From Lunularia cruciata (lineage: Eukaryota; Streptophyta; Marchantiopsida; Lunulariales; Lunulariaceae), in contig OX419760.1 in the NCBI GenBank assembly GCA_948567375.1, positions 31,992,001 to 32,056,000 on the forward strand: 64,000 nucleotides of DNA. Direction: 5' to 3'. Below are positions 35,340 to 44,659 of the stretch, in pieces. Position numbers and translations under genes: made by a program. Under the pieces are notes generated by a model that saw nothing but the letters and a program-made list of their open reading frames with translations, made no database searches and had not been told where the DNA came from. Each line of letters starts with the position of its first letter. Within the stretch, counting starts at the first letter, position 1.

Positions 35340-36010
35340 AGAGACCGCAATTGATCCGTCATGCCCATGAGGAGCTAGGACATTTTAGAGTAAAGCATAC
35401 ATATAGCTTACTCCAAAGTCATTATTGGTGGTACGGTATGTAGACCAATGTTCATCAATTTGTTGCCATATCGTGTGGTTTGTGACCAAGTTAGAGCATC
35501 ATTTAATGCTCCTATACCACAATTACATCCATTACCTATCATGGGGTTGGGTTACCATTGTAGTGTGGACTTTGTTGGACCTTTACCATTGATTGTGAAA
35601 CATCATTGAAGCATTTTGGTTATGGTGAATCACTTCTCCAAATGGATTGAGTTGATGGTGTTTCTTGGCAAGTCCAATGAAGGGACGGCTTACTTGTTCC
35701 TAGATTGGGTTTTTAGTCATTTTGGTGCACCAGTTGAGATTTTGACTGATCAAGGTATAGACTTCTTGGGGGAGTTTTAGGTCTTGTGTGACAAGGCTCT
35801 AGTTGATCATTATATTGCCTCCCGAGATCACCTTGAGGCAAATGGCTTATCAAGATGGTTAAGATGGTGAAGAGAGGATTGAAAAAGTATGGTTTGTAGA
35901 AAGGCCACTTAGGAGATTGGGATCTCTAGTTACCTTGGTTAGCCATGGGCTACTGGTTCATTTGGCAAGCCTTTTTAGCCGCATTTTCTCCTTACTTTCT
36001 ACTCTATGGA
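35340..36010 (+). pseudogene. DDE integrase of element 2
   Basis: The zinc region RHAHEELGHFRVKHT is at about 35,355-35,400. The core has SVDFVGPLPL (first Asp, near 35,570), HFSKWIEL, HFGAPVEILTDQG (second Asp, near 35,745) and SRDHLEANGL (Glu, near 35,830). A frameshift follows. This is a Ty3/gypsy-type DDE integrase, in keeping with the 5-base target duplication. Confidence 0.88.
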
Positions 36011-36265
36011 TGAGATCCAAATTTACCAATAGCTAGTATCATCAAGATGCTACTAGAGTTGTGGACTTAGATTATCCACGTATGGGTGAGTGCATGTTCT
36101 CAATGTGTAGAGATCTTTTGAAGAGGGAAGCCAATGGCCTTTGTGAACTTAGCAATTGCTTAGCATAGGGATACCTTACGTTACGCTACCATTCATGAAG
36201 GAGGTTATAGACCCTTGATCCATCGATTTCATCCAAGTGACTATATATATATACAATAGACAACA

Positions 36266-36600
36266 ATGATGACACTTGATGTTACTATGGGTTGCACTAT
36301 CTTGAGAGTGTGTGAGGTTTTGCCTTCTGGCATCCTCATGTTGGAAGGACGTGATGGTGTTGTTTGGAAGGATCATGTGTGCAATTGTGCACCATGCCAC
36401 CTCCCAAAAATTGATGGTACTATGGACCTAAGCTTGGCACTTGTATGTATAGGCTTGTGGTGTATGTTATGCGACTCTTCTAGTGGATATGCTATTATGT
36501 TAATGTGTGATAATTGTTTGAGAGGATGGCATATGGCATGTTTGACTCCTCCCCTCATGGTGATTCCTCAAGGATAGTGGTTATGTCCTAGATGTATTTG
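36266..36600 (+). pseudogene. PHD finger at the C-terminus of element 2 pol
   Basis: The stretch has a small beta-rich lead (MLEGRDGVVWKDHV) followed by a complete C4HC3 set at 36,461-36,595: CMLC, CDNC four residues before H, HMAC, and CPRC after a single in-frame stop (PQG, stop, WLCPRC). The GWH and P-x-G-x-W landmarks of PHD fingers are in place. It occupies the position that the chromodomain has in chromoviruses such as element 4, so it may have guided integration by reading histone tails; that role is inference. Confidence 0.88.
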
Positions 36601-36769
36601 ACTTATAGCTAGTTCATCCTTTATATGGTATAGATTGTAGACAGGTGACTAACAATGGAGCTTGATAGCAGCCTGGTCTCTTGATCTTTGCACACCATAG
36701 GTTATTCTATATATTCAGAATAGATGGCTATCTGGAGTTAGAGGGACCTAACCGCTAGCTAGTAGAGCG

Positions 36770-36863
36770 ATTGTGGCACTTTAGAGTTCATGTATGACTT
36801 ATGTGTGAGTTGTGCTTCTATAGTGTATGATGTATGTTGTGTAGCAATGTATATACGCACAAT
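36770..36863 (+). repeat. B1 repeat of element 2
   Basis: Begins ATTGTGGCACTTTAGAG and ends TATACGCACAAT. It lies between the PHD region and A2, and is repeated as B2 (37,304-37,392) and at the end of the solo repeat in element 1 (2,980 to about 3,110, minus). Three bases (AAT) separate it from A2. Confidence 0.87.
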
Positions 36864-36866
36864 AAT

Positions 36867-37303
36867 TGTCATGCCATTTGTAGCATTGTAGGTAGATTTC
36901 TTAGACATTGGAGTAGTAGTGTTGGTAGTCAAAGGTATTTTGGTAGTTATTCATAGACTACTTGTTGACAGTCAAATTTTATGTTTGGGATATTGACTAC
37001 ATGGTGGGGCTCATTGTCACTTGCACCGTAAGGTGTGCCATCAATGGGACCGTTAGGGTTAGAGATCTAGGTCAAAATCAGAGGTATACACTAGAAGTGC
37101 AGCCCTAGAGAGTTCACTTCTCTGATTTTGAACCTTTGATTTCCTAGCTATGGTGGATAGAAAGCTAGTGAGTGTCACCTAGAGTCTCTTATCTAGAATA
37201 AGTGTGCTTGATTGTAATCAGTGCCCAATTGTTGGTAGATTCTTGAGTGAATGATCAAGTACTAATTTGATTTGAGTTGATTTGAGTTGATGAAGAACCA
37301 ATT
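36867..37303 (+). repeat. A2 repeat of element 2
   Basis: Starts TGTCATGCC and matches A1 (8,954-9,383) throughout. It includes a short local duplication of TTTGAGTTGA absent from A1. Confidence 0.88.
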
Positions 37304-37392
37304 ATTGTGGCACTTTCGAGTTCATGTATGACTTATGTGTGAATTTTGCTCCTATAGTGTATGACGTTGACAATGATGTATATATGCACAAT
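37304..37392 (+). repeat. B2 repeat, right end of element 2
   Basis: Second copy of the B block, ending ATATGCACAAT immediately before the ATTAT duplication. It has no counterpart after A1 at the left end of the element. Confidence 0.87.
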
Positions 37393-37767
37393 ATTATAGT
37401 CAAGCCATACCCACTCTAGCGAAGAGACTCCAAGTGATGCTCATCGGCCTCTATCCACCATAGCTAAGAACTCAAAGGCTCAACATCATAAAAGTGAGCT
37501 CTCTAAAGCTACGCTTTGAAGGTATACACCTCTGCTCAACCTAGATATCCAACACTAATGGCGCCGCTAATGGCACATCTAACGGTGCAAGTGATAGTAG
37601 GTCCCACCATGTGATTAATAGCCGTAACATGAAGTTGGACAATCAACAAGTAATCCATGAGTAACTGCTAAACTACCTCTGACTACCAACACTACCACTC
37701 CAACATCCGAGCAAACTAGCCTCAATGCTACAAATGTCGTGACGATTGTTGTGCATATATACATCGC
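37393..37767 (-). repeat. Outer part of the element 1 5' repeat, with a short B tail
   Basis: Continues the A repeat of element 1 that element 2 interrupted at 8,953; the join reads gcattgATTATagtcaagcc when element 2 is removed. The A block ends at 37,744 (minus strand CGTCACGAC, decayed TGTCATG). The next 23 bases (37,745-37,767) match the end of the B block including the AAT spacer, so a B tail lies outside A here. Confidence 0.85.
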
Positions 37768-39036
37768 TCCCCCAAAGCTCTACCAACTCTAAATACATTA
37801 ACATCTTCCTACCAAACTTTTCATAGCTTTCATAGCTTTCATAACTTGAGTCTTAATGGAATCAAATAGAAAATGAATTGTGAATTACCCATTAACTTAT
37901 AACCTCTATTCTTAAATATATAAAATGAATTCTTCCCATGTCCTTCTTCTCTTCTCTCGATTGGCCCTCTCTCTTATCTATATCACATCTTGATGGTATG
38001 ATACCGTGAGAATAAGAGAAAAACAATAATAATATGCAGCATTATATCACATGTGGAGGGGTGTCTCCCAACCAACCGGCTCCCTAAATATATTACATTA
38101 TCTATACATCTCTTGAGGAACATTTGGAAGATGCTGGTGCCGAAAGAGAGTGAACATAACGAGGGATTTTAATTAGGAATTCACGCCGCCGGATAACTTG
38201 TTATAGATGGTTCCATGAGGGTTCCATAATGACTTATAGGCTATGTTAGATATATGCGTTTAAAAGTTTGATGGGATCTCTATCAATTTGGGTGTATTTT
38301 ATTTATTTATTTATTCATGTCCGACTTCCTTAGAAGTTCTTTACTTGATTTTATGGCGCGGTTCATTTTCACAATAATTCATCTATACGGATACCCCATT
38401 AATACTTATAAATTGTCACCTCACTTCTTCACATTCCCCATGAGAACCTACCTGTGTTTAGTCTATATCTAATAGTTTTATCTACTTGGGTTCATGGAGA
38501 TCACGGTAGATAAAAATTATTGTTAAGGAAGGTGGAAATATAAATTTCTAAAATTCTCTAAAAGTAGTCCAATATGAAAATTTAATAGTTAAAGAGTTAT
38601 TCTTCTGGTTCAGTGAGTATTTAATTCATGTTTAGCAACGTTATTCAGGTTCCTTTATTGCCCTACCTTTAACTTTTGATTCGAAAAGAACACCATACTT
38701 TATAAAATAAGAGATGGGATATGGATATTTTCTCTTAAGTTAAAAAGCTGACATTCTCAATCATTTCTGGTCGGCCCCTTCTCTCTTTGGCTCGGATTTC
38801 TTTTCTGTATATCATCGATCAACATTAAAGTAAACTTATTTAAACGTGAGGTATCTAACACGAATGTCAATAGACAAAGATATTGAATCTGACGAGAAGA
38901 AAGATTCTCAGTATGCCTCACTTTATATTTTTGTAAAACTGGCAAACTTGACAATGGGGAGCTACTTTGAGACTTAAAGAAGCCATGACTTTTCTAAGAC
39001 CTAGATTCAATAACGTTTAATACGAAAATCAATATA

Positions 39037-39038
<2 letters not shown>

Positions 39039-39068
<30 letters not shown>
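39039..39068. repeat. (TA)n microsatellite
   Basis: About 15 uninterrupted AT dinucleotides. Confidence 0.95.
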
Positions 39069-39073
<5 letters not shown>

Positions 39074-40319
39074 GCGTGATGGTTGACATGCTTGGCTTCG
39101 TGAATGATGAGATTATTTCTACGAGACGGTTGAAATCAGACATACAATTTAATGCATAATACAAGTTATGTAAAGATAGATCATATAAGTTGTATATGCA
39201 AATCATTTCTTGTTGATTTGTTCATCAGAAGAATAATAATTTTAGGAAAATGTTAAGTTTTTCGTTTATATTTGTAACAATACCTCGTCAATAAAAAAAT
39301 TGGATGTCAAATAAACAGTATAATTTACTTAAATTTTAATTTCTTGATGATGGTCACTTTATTATCAATATTTCATTAAGATCATGTTCCAAGTCCAAAT
39401 CCACTATGCCATATACATATTGCCTTATTTCATTTATACTTGGTTTGCTGAAAGTTCCTAGTGCTTTTAGAACCTCTTAAGAGATAAGTGTAAGTAAGCG
39501 ATTGTCTATGATGGCAGTCTTATATATACATTTTAGAGCCTATGCTATGCTTTAGAAAACTGCGAGCAACGAGAAAGAGTGGTAAAATAAAGTAACCCAG
39601 CAAACAAGGTTGAAAATCTTTCACGGCTTAGAAAAAGGCAAGATAAATAATTGAAGATAATTAGGATAGCTAACTAGCTCCAATTAGGGTAACCAGAAGA
39701 GAATCAAAGACAATAATAAGAGAGTGTTTAAGGATCGATATTCAGTTCTCCTTTGAAAGCCTTCAAGGAAAGAACACTTCCGATACTTGACTTTTAAGTA
39801 GTAGTTCTTGATTTTTAATATAACTAGAGAAATGACTAAATCGTTCATGGGGTAGATATTTTTCTTCTTTTTAACACTAAAATCATGAAAGAACATGAAA
39901 CTACACAATTCAAGTAATAATTGTTCAATATGTGAATCAAAATTTAATTTCAACATAATGGAACATGGAGAAAAATGCGGAATCATGAATACTTTTACCT
40001 TGAATAAAATTATTCCCGTTAATTTTTCTTATTTTCTAGTGTGAAAATATGAATTTTTAAGAAATTTAACTCTATTTATTATACATTTAATATCCATTTA
40101 AATTTTTTATAGGGGGCTCACCTAAAGTACTAGTCTTCTAGTGAAAATATTTTAAAATCACTAGTAAAAAATTAGAGACCCAGATTGCTTTTATCTTTAG
40201 CTTTAGATCGGGAATTTTATACGCTTTTATTATCATTTTGACAGTCTTTTGCAAGAGGCAGCATAAGCATAAGGGTCTTTATACAGCAGAGGGGGTTTTC
40301 TATTCTTTCATGTGCCATA

Positions 40320-40410
40320 TTCATCTTATATTTTCTGACGGGGTCTTCCCATCCTTCACGTGTTCTATGTGGTCGACTTTCTCCCGTAATTTTCAATAAT
40401 AAGTTCCATT
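40320..40410 (-). pseudogene. Ty3/gypsy integrase C-terminal relic
   Basis: The minus-strand frame contains SRPHRTREGWEDP, matching the RPRRKNEGWEDPF segment of element 3 (about 18,710-18,770) at both protein and DNA level. No further element sequence is recognisable on either side. Confidence 0.6.
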
Positions 40411-41356
40411 CACCAATTTCATCCCCAATGTTCTCATACATTGGATCTTCATAAACACATATTAGCAATAGAATCTCCTAATATAATATCTTTTTATGAC
40501 TAAGATATTTCTACCTTTTTACCAAATATACCATTATAAAAAACCCATATTTCTCGTACAATTCAATCCTAAGTTACTTTATTTCTTTATTTCCATTGCT
40601 TAGTTTTGGTTTCCCTTTTTGAGACAAAGCATTGCCCTTCATTATCAAGCGTTGTTCTCGTTCTTTCGTATTGCACTTGAGAGTGTCCTGCACTCTTTCT
40701 TTTCTTCCTTCGAGTATATTATTTATCTCGGTTTTTCTTTTAGTTAAACACATCGGAAGTTAATCGACGTAAGACAACTTGGAGAAATGTGCGGTACGAG
40801 ATATTGGGCAGAATGGAGTGAAACCCAAGCGACGGTGAATGGACGGCCAGATCACGGATAAAGAGTGTAAATCAGTTAAAGAATCTTGAAAAGATGCCTG
40901 AAATCTGACCGAAAGAGATAAGAACTCACGGGAACGGCAATTCGTGAACGTGCAGTAATGCGGTTGTACTTGGTAGGCAAGGACACTTTAGAAACTGTGC
41001 TGTACTGGCTGTACGTGGTAGAGTCTTCACAATTCTTTAGTACCTTCGTACCCGCGTGCTCAGCTCGCGGGTTTGTGAAACCCGTGTTGGCCGCCGAGGG
41101 CGAAGCGAGGCTTCTCGAATTTACTAACTGAAGACAGAAGACGAGGAGGAAGCTTCTGTGGACCAATCAATCGAGTGATCGATTCATGAGTCGATGAATG
41201 AATGAATGGATGAATGAATCAATCTGCACTACCTCGAGTGTGAAAGATGGATGATTGATCCTGAACGGGAGAAGAAGATCTTGATTGGAGAAATCTTGGG
41301 AGTCTGCTGAGAAAGGCAGGAGAAATTGGTTTCGAAGAGATCCGAGGAGGAGGAGA

Positions 41357-42220
41357 ATGGTGTTGATAGAGGAGGAAGAAGATGAGAACAATGAGACGAG
41401 CAGATCAACACTGCAAATAAATTCGAAAGATGGAGGTGCGACAAGAATTGAGAATGTCTCAAGCGCGGAGGTAGGACAAGATACGGATGACGAAGGATTT
41501 GAGACTGCAAGTGAAGGGGAGGATGAGGAGCGTGAGGTTGACGGGAAGGATGTGAAGGATCATGCTGGATCCGATCATCCGCTGGAGCGTGAGGTGGTTT
41601 CTAGTTCTGATGAGATTACGGAATTGGAAAATAAGCTTGGACAAGTAGGTTTGCAAGAGCTCCAACCGCAGGGTTTAGAAGCGGCCAATGCGGCAAAAGC
41701 TCAAGGAAATGCACTTTACGGAGAAGGGAAGTTTGTGGAAGCATTACAGGCTTATGATCGTGGTTTGCGCGCTGTTCCGCTGAAAGAAGGGGAAAATGAT
41801 CCTGCGGTGAAAGAGATTCGGGCTATTCTGTTCTCGAATCGGGCCGCATGCTACATAGGTCTTGATAACAATGACGCAGCTATCAAAGAATGTACTAAAG
41901 CGTTGGAATTGAATCCAGATTATGTGAAGGCTTTAATGAGGCGTGTGCAAGCGCGTGAGAAGCTTACATACTATGAGGAGGCAGTTGCAGATTTAAACAA
42001 GGTGCTGGAAATTGAGCCTGGAAATGGTCGCGCAAGATCTAGCTTGAGAACTATAGCTCCTTTGGCAGAAGAAAAGCGTGAGAAATTGAAAGCAGAGATG
42101 CTTGGGAAATTGAAAGAGGCAGGGAACTCAATTTTAGGACACTTCGGCATGAGTGTTGATAATTTCAAGACTGTGCAGGACCCTAACACGGGATCCTATT
42201 CCATTCAGTTCCAGCGATAA
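41357..42220 (+). CDS. TTC1-like tetratricopeptide repeat protein
   Basis: Intronless 287-residue frame. The start is the ATG at 41,357 (MVLIEEEED); the frame is open upstream but lacks an earlier in-frame ATG. Residues 1-100 are acidic and low-complexity. Three TPR motifs follow at about 109-143, 154-187 and 188-221 (AKAQGNALYGEGKFVEAL, FSNRAACYIGLD, ALELNPDYVKALMRR). The C-terminus has the signature of the TTC1 family: MLGKLKEAGNSILGHFG and NTGSYSIQFQ. TTC1 proteins are cytosolic co-chaperone-like adaptors; plant members have an uncertain role. No decay is visible, codon use differs from the surrounding transposons, and this is probably a functional host gene. Confidence 0.93.
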   Translation: MVLIEEEEDENNETSRSTLQINSKDGGATRIENVSSAEVGQDTDDEGFETASEGEDEEREVDGKDVKDHAGSDHPLEREVVSSSDEITELENKLGQVGLQELQPQGLEAANAAKAQGNALYGEGKFVEALQAYDRGLRAVPLKEGENDPAVKEIRAILFSNRAACYIGLDNNDAAIKECTKALELNPDYVKALMRRVQAREKLTYYEEAVADLNKVLEIEPGNGRARSSLRTIAPLAEEKREKLKAEMLGKLKEAGNSILGHFGMSVDNFKTVQDPNTGSYSIQFQR

Positions 42221-44090
42221 TGTTGGAAGGGGCTCGAGAACATGGTGTTCTTGCAATATCGATAAACAGATAAGTCATTCATGGTTACTACTGAGTATCT
42301 TATCCTGCGTATTCAAACGGATCCTGTGGGGAGCTCCAGCCGTTGCAAATACAATTCAGGAGCTTGCGCATTGTTTTCTCTCTTGCTGTTTACAGAGGAT
42401 CTTAGACTTCTACACGATGCACATCGTAGCTTGAGCTCTTGTGATTATTTTATTAGACCTACCCAGAGAGTTTGGAGCCATAATTGTGAGGTTTAGATTA
42501 AGGTGGAAATTTTTGCTGTAAAATATGTGGTTCCCACTATGATAAATGTGCTGAGATTTTCATAACTTTGGAATGCTCGAGACCGCTGCTATAAGCTAGA
42601 GTTTGTGGAATTGGCTGACGGGAGGGACTTCTCTTGGTTATTAGCATTGAAGGAAAGGGACCTCGGAAGTTGATTGGGTGTTCTGTGAACCTTCACTCTC
42701 GAGAGCATTGCAGCACATTTTCTCTAAAGGTAAGTCAAGCACATTCTGGCTTGAGAGGGGAACGTGGATCCGGCTTATCATTTAATTCTATATTTGCTCT
42801 CCCAAAAGTCTTGAGTATCACTATATGAGAACCCAGGCGGTCTTGTTCTCGTTATCCTGGTTTGTTCTCCTCCATCTGTTACAGTGCACTTTGAGAATCA
42901 GAGCTCCTGATGTACCCAACTAGCTTGTTTGCATGGGCATTTGCTAGACAATTGCTCTCATTCCTGATCATGTAGTGGGTGAATTAACTGATCTGTTCAT
43001 CCGGAGCACTGAGTTAACATAGGATTGCAAAGCTAATAGCCCTTTCATGGATCACGGAAATGACTCATGTTACCATTGACTGGACGAACGACTGAATTGC
43101 TAATGAAAGGCCTCTGTTCCATGACGGGAATAAGTGAAACGCCTGAAGGTCTTGCTTCAGCACTGATAGCTGCATTCCATCTTCGCTCATTGTTATCTTT
43201 TGTGCCTGCTTTGAGCCTGTGGAGGATACGTAATGTAGAACACACTAGATTCCAAGACGCTTTCACTTGAGAAAGAACTGAAGGTCCCTGTTTCTGTTAT
43301 CTTGGGAACTTCAACGGGTGTTCTAGCGAAGGGAGAAATCTCATCATAGTTCAGCTGATATTGATGCAGCCGTTAGGGCTATATCGACAGCTTTGGAAGA
43401 TGAGCAACTTAAAACTACCGTGTCCACTTTCCTTTTTGCTTGATAATCATGTGATTTTACAATTCAAAGTTAATATGGTTTCTGGTTGTGGTGATGGCTG
43501 CCGGAGGTGATGAAGCTGTTGCCCAAACTTATCTTTATGTACCGGGGTTTGGAGACAAGTTGGAACGAATATTATTTAAGGATGTAATAAGATAGCGGCT
43601 TATGAGCTTCTTTCTTGACCTCAGAACAGTCTACTAGAAAAAACGTGTGTATATCAGGCACCTGTCGATATTCCAGTGACGCTCAGAGTATCCTGCTGGC
43701 GGGTTGATTGTTTTAAAGTCTGACTTGATTTTGACTTTTACTTTACAACAAGTCTGAATCAGGTTATCATGCTAGGGAACGGGAAGTGATGATCACCAGG
43801 TTTTAATCTCAGCTTTCTGGATATCTTCTGGATATAGGTGCTCTGCTATATGTTTGCGGGAACAAGTATCTACTACATATTTGCTGCAAGTCTGTTGTGA
43901 TGCCCGACTTCATCGAGCTGTCCTGAACTGGAGAGTACTCTAGTGTCTATTCGTCTCTCTTCAAGTTTATGTTGAGTTTATATACACTAGCCTTCATCTA
44001 GAACCATTCATTTTGTTCTTTCTCGAGCTGTGACGTCATTCTGTCTTAGTCCTTGCACCCGGATGCAGGATGGCAAATTTTATAGTATAA
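42221..44090. other. 3' flank of the TTC1-like gene, no gene recognised
   Basis: The first few hundred bases are likely 3' untranslated sequence. The rest has only short frames (the longest about 90 codons) without recognisable motifs and no repeat structure that I can see. Confidence 0.5.
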
Positions 44091-44305
44091 TCTGATGAGA
44101 ACCATGCTTCCTTCCTGCTCTTTGAAGGTCTATCACTCCCTCTTATCTTGGATGTATCATACAGCACTACTGCAAAACTAGACCTTTCTCTTTGTATCAC
44201 AATTCACATGCAACAAATAGGTTCACTCATGTAGCATTAATAATGTCCAATACTGAGTTAGTATAGAACACACCTGAGATAATGTTAGACAACTCAGGGT
44301 TCCAT

Positions 44306-44427
44306 GAAATGCAAGGGGGAAATGTTGAGAATTATCTTTGCATAAGAATTTATAGAAATAAACATTGAAATGCAAGGGGGAAATGTTGAGAATTATCTTT
44401 GCATAAGAATTTATAGAAATAAATATT
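44306..44427. repeat. 61-base tandem duplication
   Basis: Two copies with period 61, each starting GAAATGCAAGGGGG and nearly identical, at the leader/LTR boundary of the copia fragment. Confidence 0.92.
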
Positions 44428-44431
44428 GAAA

Positions 44432-44434
<3 letters not shown>

Positions 44435-44479
<45 letters not shown>
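44435..44479. repeat. (TA)n microsatellite in copia LTR
   Basis: About 22 AT dinucleotides, at the place where other LTR copies have a short ATATATGTATAT stretch. Confidence 0.95.
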
Positions 44480-44481
<2 letters not shown>

Positions 44482-44659
44482 AAATATGCCTTGGGGAGTT
44501 GTATTGGACTACCAAATTTAGGGTTGTGTCTCTATATTATCCCAATTAAATATTTAATAAAATTTTAGAGAAAAAAGGTTCTAAAAATACAATATTATTA
44601 AATTAGAGATTAATTAAATTAACACTTTAATGAAATTTTTTTTCTTTTCTGCAAGAGAA

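Larger units (their letters stand above)
8954..37392 (+). mobile_element. Element 2: DNMT/PHD-bearing Ty3/gypsy-type element, TSD-bounded
   Basis: Bounded by the duplication ATTAT (8,949-8,953 and 37,393-37,397) inside the 5' repeat of element 1. With the nested copia element and element 3 removed, its own length is about 9.0 kb. The order is A1 repeat, leader, gag, retropepsin, methyltransferase-like domain, RT, DDE integrase, PHD finger, then B1-A2-B2. RNase H is deleted. The two ends are asymmetric: A1 alone at the left, A2 followed by B2 at the right. It is decayed by many transitions and frameshifts. Boundaries are strongly supported because the two halves of the interrupted element 1 repeat join cleanly across it. 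Confidence 0.9.
37768..41285. other. AT-rich intergenic region
   Basis: No gene recognised. Contains short TTTA and AT runs, a (TA)n tract (39,039-39,068) and an integrase relic (40,320-40,410), listed separately. The last 600 bases are presumably the promoter and 5' leader of the TTC1-like gene; a run of ATGA/TGAA repeats at 41,190-41,222 creates several short upstream ATGs, including the 4-codon frame starting at 41,186. Confidence 0.6.
44091..44645 (-). mobile_element. Copia-family 5' fragment: LTR, leader and gag start
   Basis: Matches 48,950-49,460 in the same orientation: the LTR occupies about 44,322-44,645 on the minus strand and the leader plus gag start extend left to about 44,100. 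It contains a 61-base tandem duplication (44,306-44,427) and a (TA)n tract (44,435-44,479). It abuts plus-strand pol sequence at its LTR side. Confidence 0.75.

Noticed and set aside
35340-36010. Tyrosine recombinase (DIRS/PAT-like) instead of integrase
   Set aside because: The region has HHCC plus D, D and E motifs of a Ty3/gypsy integrase, and the element has a target-site duplication.
36770-37392. Interpreting B1-A2-B2 as two ordinary tandem LTRs
   Set aside because: Only one A block is present there, and the TSD fixes the ends at A1 start and B2 end; the asymmetry with the left end remains.
41285-41356. Longer N-terminus of the TTC1-like protein starting at 41,285
   Set aside because: The codon there is TTG; the first ATG in frame is at 41,357 and gives a normal family start with an acidic region.
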